Shown piece after piece: positions 8,900-16,887 of a stretch of 64,000 bases of DNA. The position numbers were made by a program, and so were the translations under genes. The stretch is from UMGS172 sp045636945. GTDB lineage: Bacteria > Bacillota > Clostridia > Oscillospirales > Acutalibacteraceae. Within the stretch, counting starts at the first letter, position 1. Each line of letters starts with the position of its first letter. The DNA lies in contig JAZTYO010000019.1 of the NCBI GenBank assembly GCA_045636945.1, forward strand, positions 12,566 through 76,565. The letters run 5' to 3'. The notes under the pieces are model-generated. The model did not search any database, was not told the origin of the DNA, and saw only the letters and a program-made list of their open reading frames with translations.

Positions 8900-9441
8900 A
8901 AAAAGTTCTGAACATCATTGTCACTTCCATTGTTCTGACGCTTATCTGCGGTATTGCTACGGCAGGTCTTGCCTTTACGAATGACCTTACGGCAGGACGA
9001 ATTGAAAAGTTGGCTGCCAAAACCGAGCAAAAAGCAATGGGCAGAATAATCGAGGCCGATAAGTTTGACAAGAGCACGGTCGAGCTTAACGGTGAGCAGA
9101 CCTACTACACCGCAGTAAAAAATGGTGAAACGGTTGGATATATCTTCATTGTTTCAGCCCACGGCTACGGCGGTGACGTTAAGGTTATGACCGGTATAGG
9201 TCCTGACGGCAAGGTTGTTGCGATAGAGGTGCTTGACGCATCCAACGAAACTCCCGGTCTTGGTCAGAACGTTACCAAGGAAGATTTTTGGGAACAGTTT
9301 AAAGGTCAAAGCGGTCAGCTTGAGGTAAAGCAGGAAATAAACCCTGTTACAAGTGCGACTATTTCCTCAAAGGCCGTTACCAAATGTGTAAACGAAGCAT
9401 TAAAGCTTTATGACTTAATAACAAAGGAGGATGGGAAATAA
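8896..9441 (+). CDS. rnfG: Electron transport complex subunit RnfG
   Basis: 181-residue subunit with one N-terminal membrane anchor (residues 4-27) and an extracytoplasmic FMN-binding domain. The covalent flavin site is the VTSATISS segment, with Thr155 as likely attachment residue; ETPGLGQNV is also family-typical. I chose the ATG at 8896 (MKKVLNII), which overlaps the rnfD stop and has GGGAGG upstream, over an in-frame ATG at 8881 inside rnfD. The stop overlaps rnfE (TAATG). Confidence 0.96.
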   Translation: MKKVLNIIVTSIVLTLICGIATAGLAFTNDLTAGRIEKLAAKTEQKAMGRIIEADKFDKSTVELNGEQTYYTAVKNGETVGYIFIVSAHGYGGDVKVMTGIGPDGKVVAIEVLDASNETPGLGQNVTKEDFWEQFKGQSGQLEVKQEINPVTSATISSKAVTKCVNEALKLYDLITKEDGK

Positions 9442-10457
9442 TGTCTGAGAAAAGTAAAACATCCATCCTCACAAAGGGTATCATAAAGGAAAATCCCGTA
9501 TTGCGTTTGGTATTAGGCACCTGTCCTACCTTGGCGGTTACAACCGCCGCAATCAACGGTATCGGTATGGGTGTTGCCGCAACATTGGTGCTTATAGGCT
9601 CTAATGCGGCCATTTCTCTTTTGCGAAAGGTTATTCCCGATAAGGTGCGAATCCCTGCATATATAACCATTATCGCAACCTTTGTTACCATTGTCCAGAT
9701 GCTTGTCAAGGCTTTCTTGCCGAGTATCGACAGTGCATTGGGTATTTTCCTGCCATTGATTGTTGTCAACTGTATTATTTTGGCACGTGCCGAGATGTTT
9801 GCCTCTAAAAATGCCGTTTTTCCGTCAATCCTTGACGGTCTTGGTATGGGCATTGGCTTTACTGCGGCACTGACCCTTATGGGCATGATTCGCGAGCTTT
9901 TCGGTTCAGGAACCTTGTTTGGGATGCCTATTACACAGGGCACTATTGAGCCGATGGTCGTATTTATCCTTCCACCGGGAGGCTTCTTTGTTTTCGGTGT
10001 TTTGGTCGCTTTGTCTAACAAACTTGCCAACAAAATGGGCAAAAAGCCTGCTAAAAATCTCGGCTGCGGAAGCTGTAAGGCGTGCGGTGGATGTGAAATG
10101 GCATCCATTGATGAAACTGCACCTGCCGACGAGGGCGTTGTTACCAATGCCGATATTGCTAAAAGCGTAGGCGAAACCTATACCTCCGCCGAGGAAACCA
10201 CGACGGTCAGCGGTGACGGAATAACACACGTCAAGGTTCGTACCGAGGCTGAAGAGGTACAACGTGCTGATACTACCGAGGCAGAGCCTGAGGTAAAGCC
10301 TGATACCGATGTGTTGCCTGCCGATTCCGACGGTACTGCACCGATTGAGGACGTAACGCCAAAGGACCCTGAGGTTGAGACTACAACACGTACCGAGGCT
10401 GACGTATCAACCGATACCGATGACGAAAACAAAAAGACCGACGGAGGTGAGCAGTAA
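9441..10457 (+). CDS. rnfE: Electron transport complex subunit RnfE with Cys-rich and acidic C-terminal extension
   Basis: The first ~200 residues are a normal RnfE membrane subunit (NPVLRLVLGTCPTLAVTT start, GIFLPLIVVNCIILARAE, six hydrophobic segments). Unusually the protein continues to 338 residues. Residues 207-219 carry C209-x2-C212-x2-C215-x2-C218, a spacing that could hold an Fe-S cluster or zinc, and residues 222-338 are a hydrophilic, probably disordered tail rich in Thr, Glu, Asp, Pro and Val. RnfE is normally about 200-230 residues. The reading frame is intact and the downstream rnfA start overlaps its stop, so this is not a frameshift artefact. The function of the extension is unknown. 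Confidence 0.95.
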   Translation: MSEKSKTSILTKGIIKENPVLRLVLGTCPTLAVTTAAINGIGMGVAATLVLIGSNAAISLLRKVIPDKVRIPAYITIIATFVTIVQMLVKAFLPSIDSALGIFLPLIVVNCIILARAEMFASKNAVFPSILDGLGMGIGFTAALTLMGMIRELFGSGTLFGMPITQGTIEPMVVFILPPGGFFVFGVLVALSNKLANKMGKKPAKNLGCGSCKACGGCEMASIDETAPADEGVVTNADIAKSVGETYTSAEETTTVSGDGITHVKVRTEAEEVQRADTTEAEPEVKPDTDVLPADSDGTAPIEDVTPKDPEVETTTRTEADVSTDTDDENKKTDGGEQ

Positions 10458-11047
10458 TGAATTGGACTAACATTATCACCATTGTGCTTGCTGGAATCTT
10501 AACCGAGAATATGGTCTTATCTAAATTCTTGGGTATCTGTCCGTTTCTCGGTGTTTCCCAAAAGACCAACACAGCGGTAAGTATGGGTATTGCCGTAACT
10601 CTGGTTATGCTGCTTGCAACCGCCGTAACCTATCCTATTCAGATATACGTGCTTGACCGTTTCGGTCTTGGCTATCTGCAGACAATAGTGTTCATTCTCA
10701 TTATTGCTGCGTTGGTTCAGTTGGTTGAGATTGTATTGAAAAAGTATATACCTCCGCTTTATACTGCGCTTGGTGTTTATCTGCCGTTGATTACCACCAA
10801 CTGTGCAGTTTTGGGCATCACCATGCTCAACTTCACCAACGAGGCAGTTCACAATTACGGCGAGGCATTGTTCAATGCGTTTGGAGCAGGTTTGGGCTTC
10901 TTGTTTGCAATGTTTATTTTCTCGGGTGTTCGTACTCGCCTTGAAACCAGCGATATCCCCGAGGCAATGAAGGGTCTGCCTATTACACTTGTTTCTGCCG
11001 CTATCGTTTCGCTGTCCTTCCTTGGATTTGCAGGTATTATAGGTTAA
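10457..11047 (+). CDS. rnfA: Electron transport complex subunit RnfA
   Basis: 196-residue integral membrane subunit with six hydrophobic segments. Signature blocks: ENMVLSKFLGICPFLGVS, LGVYLPLITTNCAVLG and a glycine-rich FGAGLGFLFAM. RnfA and RnfE are homologous with inverted topology and carry a membrane-embedded [2Fe-2S] site at the conserved cysteines in GICPF and TNCAVLG, both present. Start overlaps the rnfE stop (TAATG), with GGAGGTG upstream. Confidence 0.97.
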   Translation: MNWTNIITIVLAGILTENMVLSKFLGICPFLGVSQKTNTAVSMGIAVTLVMLLATAVTYPIQIYVLDRFGLGYLQTIVFILIIAALVQLVEIVLKKYIPPLYTALGVYLPLITTNCAVLGITMLNFTNEAVHNYGEALFNAFGAGLGFLFAMFIFSGVRTRLETSDIPEAMKGLPITLVSAAIVSLSFLGFAGIIG

Positions 11048-11059
11048 GGAGGGGACGGT

Positions 11060-11848
11060 ATGAACAGTATTTTGATTGCAGTTATTATCGTTTCCTCTAT
11101 TGGCTTTATCGCAGGACTCGGGTTATCCATTGCTTCTGTTGTAATGGCGGTCAAAACCGATGAAAAGGTTGAACAGCTTCGTGCCGAATTGCCTGGTGCT
11201 AACTGTGGTGCATGTGGGTATTCGGGTTGTGACAATTATGCCGAGGCCTTGGCCAAGGGAGAAGCAAAGCCGGGGCTTTGTGCACCTGGTGGTCCTGAAA
11301 TGAATGCCAAATTAGGAGAGATTTTAGGAGTATCGGTCGAAATGGCCGAGCCTATGGTGGCAACCGTCGAATGTAACGGCACCTGTGACCACGTACAAAA
11401 CAAAATGCACTACACAGGTGTTTCAACCTGTAAGGCTGCCAATATGATGTATGGCGGCACCTTGGCTTGCAGTTTTGGTTGTCTTGGTTTTGGCGATTGT
11501 CAGCAAGCCTGCCAATACGGTGCTATTGAGGTTATTAACGGTAAGGCTTGCGTGCATCCCGAAAAATGCACCGCTTGTACAGCCTGTGCCAAGGCTTGCC
11601 CCAAGTCGATTATTAAAATGATGCCAAAAGAAAAGGTTTATGCCAAGGTTGTCTGCTCGAATAAGGACAAGGGTGTTGTTGCACGTAAGGTGTGTGAGGC
11701 TGCCTGTATCGGTTGCGGAAAGTGTGCAAAGGTTTGTCCCACCGAGGCCATAGTTATTGAAAACAACTTGGCAAGAATCGACTATGAAAAGTGTATTGCT
11801 TGCGGAAAATGTATTGAGGAATGTCCTGCAAAGTGCATTGTTTTGTGA
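11060..11848 (+). CDS. rnfB: Electron transport complex subunit RnfB (polyferredoxin)
   Basis: 262-residue entry subunit for electrons from ferredoxin. After one N-terminal membrane helix (residues 5-27) comes a CGACGYSGC-type four-cysteine domain, then CNGTC and CSFGCLGFGDCQQAC cysteines, and three CxxCxxCxxxC ferredoxin motifs (CTACTACAKACP, CIGCGKCAKVCP, CIACGKCIEECP). Start at ATG 11060 after AAGGAGG. It closes the rnfCDGEAB operon; I see no clear terminator before the rpsO promoter. Confidence 0.97.
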   Translation: MNSILIAVIIVSSIGFIAGLGLSIASVVMAVKTDEKVEQLRAELPGANCGACGYSGCDNYAEALAKGEAKPGLCAPGGPEMNAKLGEILGVSVEMAEPMVATVECNGTCDHVQNKMHYTGVSTCKAANMMYGGTLACSFGCLGFGDCQQACQYGAIEVINGKACVHPEKCTACTACAKACPKSIIKMMPKEKVYAKVVCSNKDKGVVARKVCEAACIGCGKCAKVCPTEAIVIENNLARIDYEKCIACGKCIEECPAKCIVL

Positions 11849-11864
11849 AATATTAAAAAAACTC

Positions 11865-11893
11865 TTTACAAACGGAAAAGTTTGTGGTATAAT
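11865..11893 (+). promoter_or_regulatory. rpsO promoter and leader
   Basis: TTTACA (11865-11870), 17-bp spacer, consensus TATAAT (11888-11893). The start would lie near 11900, leaving a ~120-nt leader with small hairpins (TCGG/CCGA around 11906-11918 and CAACC/GGTTG around 11976-11994). rpsO leaders are often S15-autoregulated; whether this one is cannot be told by eye. Confidence 0.75.
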
Positions 11894-12023
11894 CTTCGAG
11901 CGTCGGTTTGAGCCGATGTTTTGATTACCGTTTTCTGAGTTTTCGGAGTAAGCTTCTTTAATGGAGAATTCACCAACCGATTGCTCGGGTTGCGGCGAAA
12001 TATTATGAAAGGGTGAAGAGAAA

Positions 12024-12290
12024 ATGATCAGTAAGGAAGTTAAGAGCCAGATTATGGCTGAGTACGCAACTCACGAGGGCGACACCGGTTCTCCCGAGGT
12101 TCAGATTGCAGTTCTGACCCGTCGCATCAACGAGCTTACCGAGCATCTTAAGGCCAACACTCACGACCATCACAGCCGTCGCGGTCTTTTGAAGATGGTT
12201 GGTCACAGACGTAACCTCCTCGCATACCTTCAGAAGAAGGATGTCGAGAGATACCGTTCTATCGTAGCTCGTCTCGGTCTGCGTAAGTAA
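12024..12290 (+). CDS. rpsO: 30S ribosomal protein S15
   Basis: 88-residue S15, which binds the central domain of 16S rRNA early in 30S assembly. THEGDTGSPEVQIAVLTRRI, DHHSRRGLLKMVGHRRNLL and the terminal GLRK are family hallmarks; length is canonical. Start at ATG 12024 after AAAGGGTG. It is monocistronic here because a strong terminator separates it from pnp, whereas in E. coli the two are cotranscribed. Confidence 0.99.
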   Translation: MISKEVKSQIMAEYATHEGDTGSPEVQIAVLTRRINELTEHLKANTHDHHSRRGLLKMVGHRRNLLAYLQKKDVERYRSIVARLGLRK

Positions 12291-12302
12291 TCTCTATGAA
12301 AA

Positions 12303-12338
12303 AAGCCGACCGATTTTTATCGGTCGGCTTGATTTACT
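12303..12338 (+). terminator. Intrinsic terminator after rpsO
   Basis: 12-bp stem AAGCCGACCGAT (12303-12314) / ATCGGTCGGCTT (12319-12330), T-rich tail. Directly beyond it is a separate 9-bp inverted repeat TTGATTTAC (12329-12337) / GTAAATCAA (12350-12358) of unknown role. Confidence 0.9.
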
Positions 12339-12378
12339 TTTTAAAACGGGTAAATCAAATTAAAAACTATCAGAATTT

Positions 12379-12468
12379 ACGGGGTGTGTGCTGTTTTTAG
12401 CAGTTGATCGAGCTTCCAAAGTTGAAAAAATTTGGGAATTGGATCTATTGCTAAATAGGCACCCCCGT
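12379..12468 (+). promoter_or_regulatory. Long folded leader upstream of pnp
   Basis: Four nested complementary pairs span 90 nt before pnp: ACGGGGTG (12379-12386) with CACCCCCGT (12460-12468, one bulge), TTTAGCA (12396-12402) with TGCTAAA (12449-12455), GATC (12406-12409) with GATC (12442-12445), and TTCCAAA (12414-12420) with TTTGGGAA (12431-12438, one bulge). TGCT/AGCA at 12389-12402 offers a competing short hairpin. There is no T-run after it, so it is not a terminator. A long RNA hairpin in the pnp leader recalls E. coli pnp autoregulation through RNase III and PNPase; that role is inference. Confidence 0.6.
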
Positions 12469-12507
12469 GAAATAAAATAAAAAAATTTTATGGAAGGTGT
12501 AAAGAAA

Positions 12508-14721
12508 ATGAGTCAGATCAGAAAATTAGAGTTCAATGCACACAAGGTTTATGAAACCACACTCGCAGGCAGACCCTTGAAGCTCGAGACCGGTATGATG
12601 TGCGGTCTTTCCAATGCTTCTATTATGGCTACCTACGGTGACACTGCAGTTTTGTGTAACGTAACCGCATCGGCCAAGCCCCGTGAGGGTGTTGACTTCT
12701 TCCCCTTGTCGGTTGACTATGAGGAGAAGATGTACTCCGTAGGCCGTATCCCGGGTTCTTTCCAGCGCCGTGAGTCCAGACCCTCTGAAAAGGCTATCCT
12801 CACCGGTCGTTGCATCGACCGTCCTATCCGTCCTCTTTTCCCCAAGGATATGAGAAACGATTGCTCGGTTGTTGCTACCGTTATGTCGGTTGACCCCGAT
12901 TGCAGCCCCGAAGTTACCGCTATGATTGGTGTTTCTGCTGCTATCGCTATTTCGGACATCCCCTGGGACGGTCCTATCAGTGGTGTTAAGGTTGGTCTTG
13001 TTGACGGCGAAATCGTTATCAACCCCACCTTGGAGCAGAGAGCTAAGAGCGAAATGGACGTAACCGTTGCTTCTACCGGCGAGCTTGTTGCTATGATTGA
13101 GGCAGGCGGTAACGAGATCCCCGATGACCTTATGTTCGACGCTATTATGGCTGCTCACGAGGTCAACAAGGAAGTTGTTAAGTTCATCAATGGCATTGTT
13201 GCTGAAATTGGCAAGCCTAAGTTCGATTTTATCTCTAACGACCCCGATCCTGCAATTATGGCTGAGATTGAGAGTTTTTGCATTGAGGATGTTAAGAAGG
13301 CTCTTGATACCGATGATAAGAACGTTCGCGATGCTGCTTTGTTGCCTATTTACGACGCTGTTCACGAGAAGTTTGATGAGCGTTTCGAGGGCTGTGAGGC
13401 TAAGCTCGACGAGATTATGTACCTTGTTCAGAAGCATGTTGTCCGTGCATGGCTCAAGGACGAGCATAAGCGTGTTGACGGCCGTGGTATCAACGATATC
13501 CGTCCTTTGAACGCCAAGGTTGACCTTTTGCCCAGAGTACATGGTTCAGGTATGTTTACCCGTGGTCAGACTCAGGTTTTGAGCGTTACCACTCTTGCTC
13601 CCGTAAGTGAAGCACAGAAGCTCGACGGTCTTGATGAAGAGGTCGAGAAGAGATATATTCACCACTATAACTTCCCCTCGTACTCCGTAGGTGAAACCAA
13701 GCCCTCCCGTGGTCCCGGCCGTCGTGAGATTGGTCACGGTGCATTGGCTGAGCGTGCTTTGTTGCCCGTTATCCCCTCGGTTGACGAGTTCCCCTATACC
13801 ATTCGTGTAGTTTCCGAGGTTCTTTCCTCCAACGGTTCTACCTCGCAGGGTTCTATCTGCGGTTCAACCCTGTCGCTGATGGCAGCAGGTGTTCCCATTA
13901 AGGCTCCCGTTGCAGGTATTTCCTGCGGTCTTATCACAGGGGACGACGGTGTTAAGGGCGACTTTATGACCATGGTTGATATTCAGGGTCTTGAGGACTT
14001 CTACGGCGATATGGACTTTAAGGTAGCAGGTACCAAGAAGGGTATCACCGCTATCCAGATGGACCTTAAGGTTCACGGTCTTACTCCCGAAATCATCAAG
14101 GAAGCATTCCAGAAGACCCACGATGCAAGAATCAACATTCTTGACGAGATTATGCTTCCTTGTATTGCTGAGCCCCGTGCAGAGCTTTCTAAGTACGCTC
14201 CCAAGATGCTCACCATGACCATCAATCCCGAGAAGATTGGTGACGTTATCGGTAAGCAGGGCAAGGTTATTCAGAAGTTGCAGGAACTCTTTGAGTGCGT
14301 AATCAACATCGAGGAAGATGGTCGTGTATTCATCTCTACTCTTGATACCGAAAAGGGTCAGGCAGTTATGGACGTTATCGACATTATCGCAAAGGGTCCC
14401 GAGGTTGGCGCATTCTATCAAGGTACCGTCACCAGAATTATGGAGTTCGGTGCATTCGTTGAAATCGCTCCCGGTGTTGAGGGTCTTGTTCACGTAAGCA
14501 AACTCGACGTTAAGAGAGTTGACAAGGTTGAAGACGTTGTTACCGTTGGCGACATCATCAAGGTTAAGGTTACCGAGATTGATGACCGTGACAGAATCAA
14601 CCTCTCCCGCCGTGATGCACTCGTTGAGCTCGACGGTATGACTGTTGAAGAGGGTGCAGAGGAAGGCGAGCGTCGTCCCAAGAGAGATGGCGGACGTTCC
14701 GGATTCAGAGGCAGAAGATAA
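12508..14721 (+). CDS. pnp: Polyribonucleotide nucleotidyltransferase (PNPase)
   Basis: 737-residue phosphorolytic 3'-5' exoribonuclease. Two RNase PH domains (GRPLKLETGMMCGLSNASI near the N-terminus; RTRGQTQVL-like GMFTRGQTQVLSVTTLAP and SSNGSTSQGSICGSTLSLMA in the second), a KH domain with IGKQGKVIQKL and a C-terminal S1 domain (YQGTVTRIMEFGAFVEI). The short R/G-rich tail after S1 is common. I start it at ATG 12508 (MSQIRKLEF), preceded by GGAAGGTG; an in-frame ATG at 12490 precedes that ribosome site and is unlikely. It lies between its own folded leader and a strong terminator. Confidence 0.98.
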   Translation: MSQIRKLEFNAHKVYETTLAGRPLKLETGMMCGLSNASIMATYGDTAVLCNVTASAKPREGVDFFPLSVDYEEKMYSVGRIPGSFQRRESRPSEKAILTGRCIDRPIRPLFPKDMRNDCSVVATVMSVDPDCSPEVTAMIGVSAAIAISDIPWDGPISGVKVGLVDGEIVINPTLEQRAKSEMDVTVASTGELVAMIEAGGNEIPDDLMFDAIMAAHEVNKEVVKFINGIVAEIGKPKFDFISNDPDPAIMAEIESFCIEDVKKALDTDDKNVRDAALLPIYDAVHEKFDERFEGCEAKLDEIMYLVQKHVVRAWLKDEHKRVDGRGINDIRPLNAKVDLLPRVHGSGMFTRGQTQVLSVTTLAPVSEAQKLDGLDEEVEKRYIHHYNFPSYSVGETKPSRGPGRREIGHGALAERALLPVIPSVDEFPYTIRVVSEVLSSNGSTSQGSICGSTLSLMAAGVPIKAPVAGISCGLITGDDGVKGDFMTMVDIQGLEDFYGDMDFKVAGTKKGITAIQMDLKVHGLTPEIIKEAFQKTHDARINILDEIMLPCIAEPRAELSKYAPKMLTMTINPEKIGDVIGKQGKVIQKLQELFECVINIEEDGRVFISTLDTEKGQAVMDVIDIIAKGPEVGAFYQGTVTRIMEFGAFVEIAPGVEGLVHVSKLDVKRVDKVEDVVTVGDIIKVKVTEIDDRDRINLSRRDALVELDGMTVEEGAEEGERRPKRDGGRSGFRGRR

Positions 14722-14743
14722 TTTAAGCCAAATAAAATAAATT

Positions 14744-14773
14744 AAGCGGATGGTGAAAGCCATCCGCTTTTTT
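14744..14773 (+). terminator. Intrinsic terminator after pnp
   Basis: 10-bp stem AAGCGGATGG (14744-14753) / CCATCCGCTT (14760-14769) followed by a T6 run. The short palindrome copy 2 abuts its T-run. Confidence 0.93.
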
Positions 14774-14799
14774 GTAGGGGCGTACCTATGTGTACGCCC
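14774..14799. repeat. Short intergenic palindrome, copy 2 (GGGCGTAC type)
   Basis: GTAGGGGCGTAC / GTACGCCC, an 8-bp stem GGGCGTAC (14778-14785) / GTACGCCC (14792-14799) with a 6-nt loop and the shared GTAGGGGCG edge. It sits between the pnp terminator and the 3' end of the convergent DUF6512 gene. Confidence 0.75.
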
Positions 14800-14833
14800 G
14801 ATATAGAAAAAATAAAATCAGAGTAGGTTTTTA

Positions 14834-15361
14834 CTATATTCCAAAGCTACCTGTCAACGGGTCTTGAAAAAGAGGTATCTTGGGTGGTGAAAAGGTGAAA
14901 ATGATAAACGCAAGACCAATAAAACCGATAATCACCAATGCAACCTTTGAGGATAGTCGGCAAAAGCGGTTATTCTTGAACAATAAAGCTTCAGATATAA
15001 AGGCGACGGCAGTGGCTATGAAGAAAATGGTAATGTTGAACCAATCGGCCGATACCCCCAAAGCACCTGTGTAGGTGTAGTAAAGAACGGGAATGACCAC
15101 AAGACCTAATATAAAGCCAACAAGCTTTACACACCAAAAATGTTCAACGTTTTTCTTTAAAAAATGGCCTTCAAAGATAGCAAATGCCAGCAAAGGAACG
15201 TACAACAACTTCATATGCTCCCAAATCGATTCATTAACTGCCGAAAACAGTCCCGAAACAACGCTTTGGTTAGTCCAATCGTATAAAAAGTGCAACAACG
15301 TTCCTGTAACCGATACAAAGATAAAACCAATAAACTGCCAAAATCCTATACTTTTCCTCAC
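14834..15361 (-). CDS. DUF6512-like integral membrane protein
   Basis: 175-residue membrane protein with about five to six hydrophobic segments; the sequence resembles the DUF6512 family (GTLLHFLYDWTNQ, AVNESIWEHMKLLY). No function is established. The motif SAVNESIWEHMK is hydrophilic and lies between two helices, the best candidate for a functional site. I start it at GTG 15361 because GAGGTG lies six bases before it; the frame stays open further upstream, but that part has no ribosome site and reads into the neighbouring terminator. The ribosome site falls in one arm of a hairpin (see 15369-15410). Confidence 0.75.
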   Translation of the reverse strand: MRKSIGFWQFIGFIFVSVTGTLLHFLYDWTNQSVVSGLFSAVNESIWEHMKLLYVPLLAFAIFEGHFLKKNVEHFWCVKLVGFILGLVVIPVLYYTYTGALGVSADWFNITIFFIATAVAFISEALLFKNNRFCRLSSKVALVIIGFIGLAFIIFTFSPPKIPLFQDPLTGSFGI

Positions 15362-15368
15362 ATATAAC

Positions 15369-15410
15369 ACCTCATAAAAAGTATATGCATTTATATAAAG
15401 GTTATGAGGT
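15369..15410 (-). promoter_or_regulatory. Leader hairpin covering the DUF6512 ribosome site
   Basis: ACCTCATAA (15369-15377) and TTATGAGGT (15402-15410) are perfect 9-bp complements. In the minus-strand transcript the 3' arm contains the GAGGT Shine-Dalgarno of the gene that starts at 15361, so pairing would hide it. Confidence 0.5.
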
Positions 15411-15416
15411 ATAAAA

Positions 15417-15441
15417 AACACCTTGCTGTGAGCAAGGTGTT
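15417..15441 (-). terminator. Terminator after the MFS gene (symmetric)
   Basis: 11-bp stem AACACCTTGCT (15417-15427) / AGCAAGGTGTT (15431-15441) flanked by A-run and T-run on both sides. On the minus strand it ends MFS transcription 13 bp after the stop. Confidence 0.88.
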
Positions 15442-15453
15442 TTTTGATTTTTA

Positions 15454-16674
15454 TCAAGGCTTGCGGATAGTGAAATTGAGCACCAATGCGGCAAAGGCAA
15501 GCACCAACATCATAATAAACGGTGAAGTATATCCGCCGAACGAAAGCATAAGCTTATTACTGCCCATAGCAATAAACGCTGCAACTATAAGGTTGAAGTT
15601 GGTCAAACTGTAGTTGACCGAAAAGTGCTTTTGACCGTAGAAACTGGAGGTAAATGCTGACGTGACGGTAGGACAGGAGCCGTAACTCACACCCGTCAAG
15701 CAAAGACCGACGATACACAAGGGCAACGAGTGAACCGCAACCGCAGCAAGCGTAACACCTGCAGCAATAATGGTTACAACATTGGCCGAAATCATTGTGG
15801 TACGACGACCTAACGTATCGTAAACGGCACCCGTAAGCACACGTCCAAAGCCATTGCAGACCGACAAAACACCGACCAAGGTGGTGGCAAGAGTAGGTGC
15901 TGCATCAACTGAAATCATAAGGTCACGTGCAAAGCTGATGACCGAATTTCCAACGGCGGTAATAAACGCCATACATACGAATGCTCTCCAAAAAGTAAAG
16001 CTTTTGAGCATTTCGGCGGTAGAAAAATCGCGAGTTTCAAAATTCTCCTGTTTTGCAAGCTTGGAGGCTTTAGGTTGGGGTAAAACGACGTTGTTGTCGG
16101 GTCGGCGGAGAATCAAACCTGCAAGAATCAACACAACGGCAATAACAACACCGAGAATGATAAAGGTATTACTCCAACCGAGCGAAGCGTTTTCGAACAT
16201 CAGGCTGATAAGATTGCCAAGCATCAGGGTGCTAACGCCGAATCCCATCATAAGACAACCCGAGCAAAGCCCCTTGCGCTCGGGGAACCACCCAGCTACC
16301 GTCGAAACGGTGACGTTATACGAGATACCGATACCCGTTCCTGCAAGAACGGCATAGGCTATGTATAAAAGATATAGCTTGTCAGCCGTCAAAAGACCCG
16401 TAACGGTAAAACCGATACCAACAAGCAGACCCGCTATAATAAGCGTGAATCTCGGTCCAATTTTTTTGGCAATCAAGCTTCCGAAAAATGCACCAAGACA
16501 GAAGAAACACATTGCAAGCGTAAAATTCAGAGCAAGAGATGAATCATCCCATTTGAATTCCTCTTTAAACGGCACCTTCAAAATAGACCATGCATATAAA
16601 ATGCCTGAAAAAAGCATCGTGAAAACGCCGACGGCAAGGTAAAACCACCGTATGCGGCATATATTTTCAATCAT
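15454..16674 (-). CDS. MFS transporter, OFA (oxalate/formate antiporter-like) family
   Basis: 406-residue 12-helix major facilitator. The N-terminus (FYLAVGVFTMLFSGILYAWSI), the GTGIGISYNVTVSTVAGWFPERKGLCSG block and the second-half GVLSVCNGFGRVLTGAVYDTLGRR loop match the OFA/YhjX-type MFS group, whose members carry monocarboxylates such as oxalate/formate or pyruvate. Substrate here is unproven. I start it at ATG 16674 (MIENICR) with AAGGAG seven bases upstream; the open frame nine codons longer has no ribosome site. Own promoter and terminator. Confidence 0.88.
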   Translation of the reverse strand: MIENICRIRWFYLAVGVFTMLFSGILYAWSILKVPFKEEFKWDDSSLALNFTLAMCFFCLGAFFGSLIAKKIGPRFTLIIAGLLVGIGFTVTGLLTADKLYLLYIAYAVLAGTGIGISYNVTVSTVAGWFPERKGLCSGCLMMGFGVSTLMLGNLISLMFENASLGWSNTFIILGVVIAVVLILAGLILRRPDNNVVLPQPKASKLAKQENFETRDFSTAEMLKSFTFWRAFVCMAFITAVGNSVISFARDLMISVDAAPTLATTLVGVLSVCNGFGRVLTGAVYDTLGRRTTMISANVVTIIAAGVTLAAVAVHSLPLCIVGLCLTGVSYGSCPTVTSAFTSSFYGQKHFSVNYSLTNFNLIVAAFIAMGSNKLMLSFGGYTSPFIMMLVLAFAALVLNFTIRKP

Positions 16675-16704
16675 TACATTTCTCCTTAATTTCAAGTTCA
16701 CAAT

Positions 16705-16733
16705 AGTATAGCATACCTTTGAAGAAATTTCAA
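16705..16733 (-). promoter_or_regulatory. Predicted promoter of the MFS gene
   Basis: Minus-strand TTGAAA (16728-16733), 17-bp spacer, TATACT (16705-16710), about 30 bp before the start codon, giving a very short leader. Confidence 0.65.
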
Positions 16734-16793
16734 GCGACTTGTATTTTGTGGGATAGAGAACAAAATAAATTAATGTCGGAAGTTAAAAACACT

Positions 16794-16821
16794 TTGATTT
16801 TTAATAATTGTGTGTTATAAT
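16794..16821 (+). promoter_or_regulatory. Predicted secA promoter
   Basis: TTGATT (16794-16799), 16-bp spacer, consensus TATAAT (16816-16821), about 66 bp before the secA ATG. Confidence 0.75.
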
Positions 16822-16887
16822 ATATCTTATATAGTTGTACGAATCGGCAGTTTCGCCTAATACATATCCTAAGGAGATATTTTCAAA

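Noticed and set aside
12379..12468. Known riboswitch in the pnp leader
   Set aside because: I tried to match THF, ZTP, fluoride and c-di-GMP cores by eye and found no conserved core; only a long hairpin is supported.
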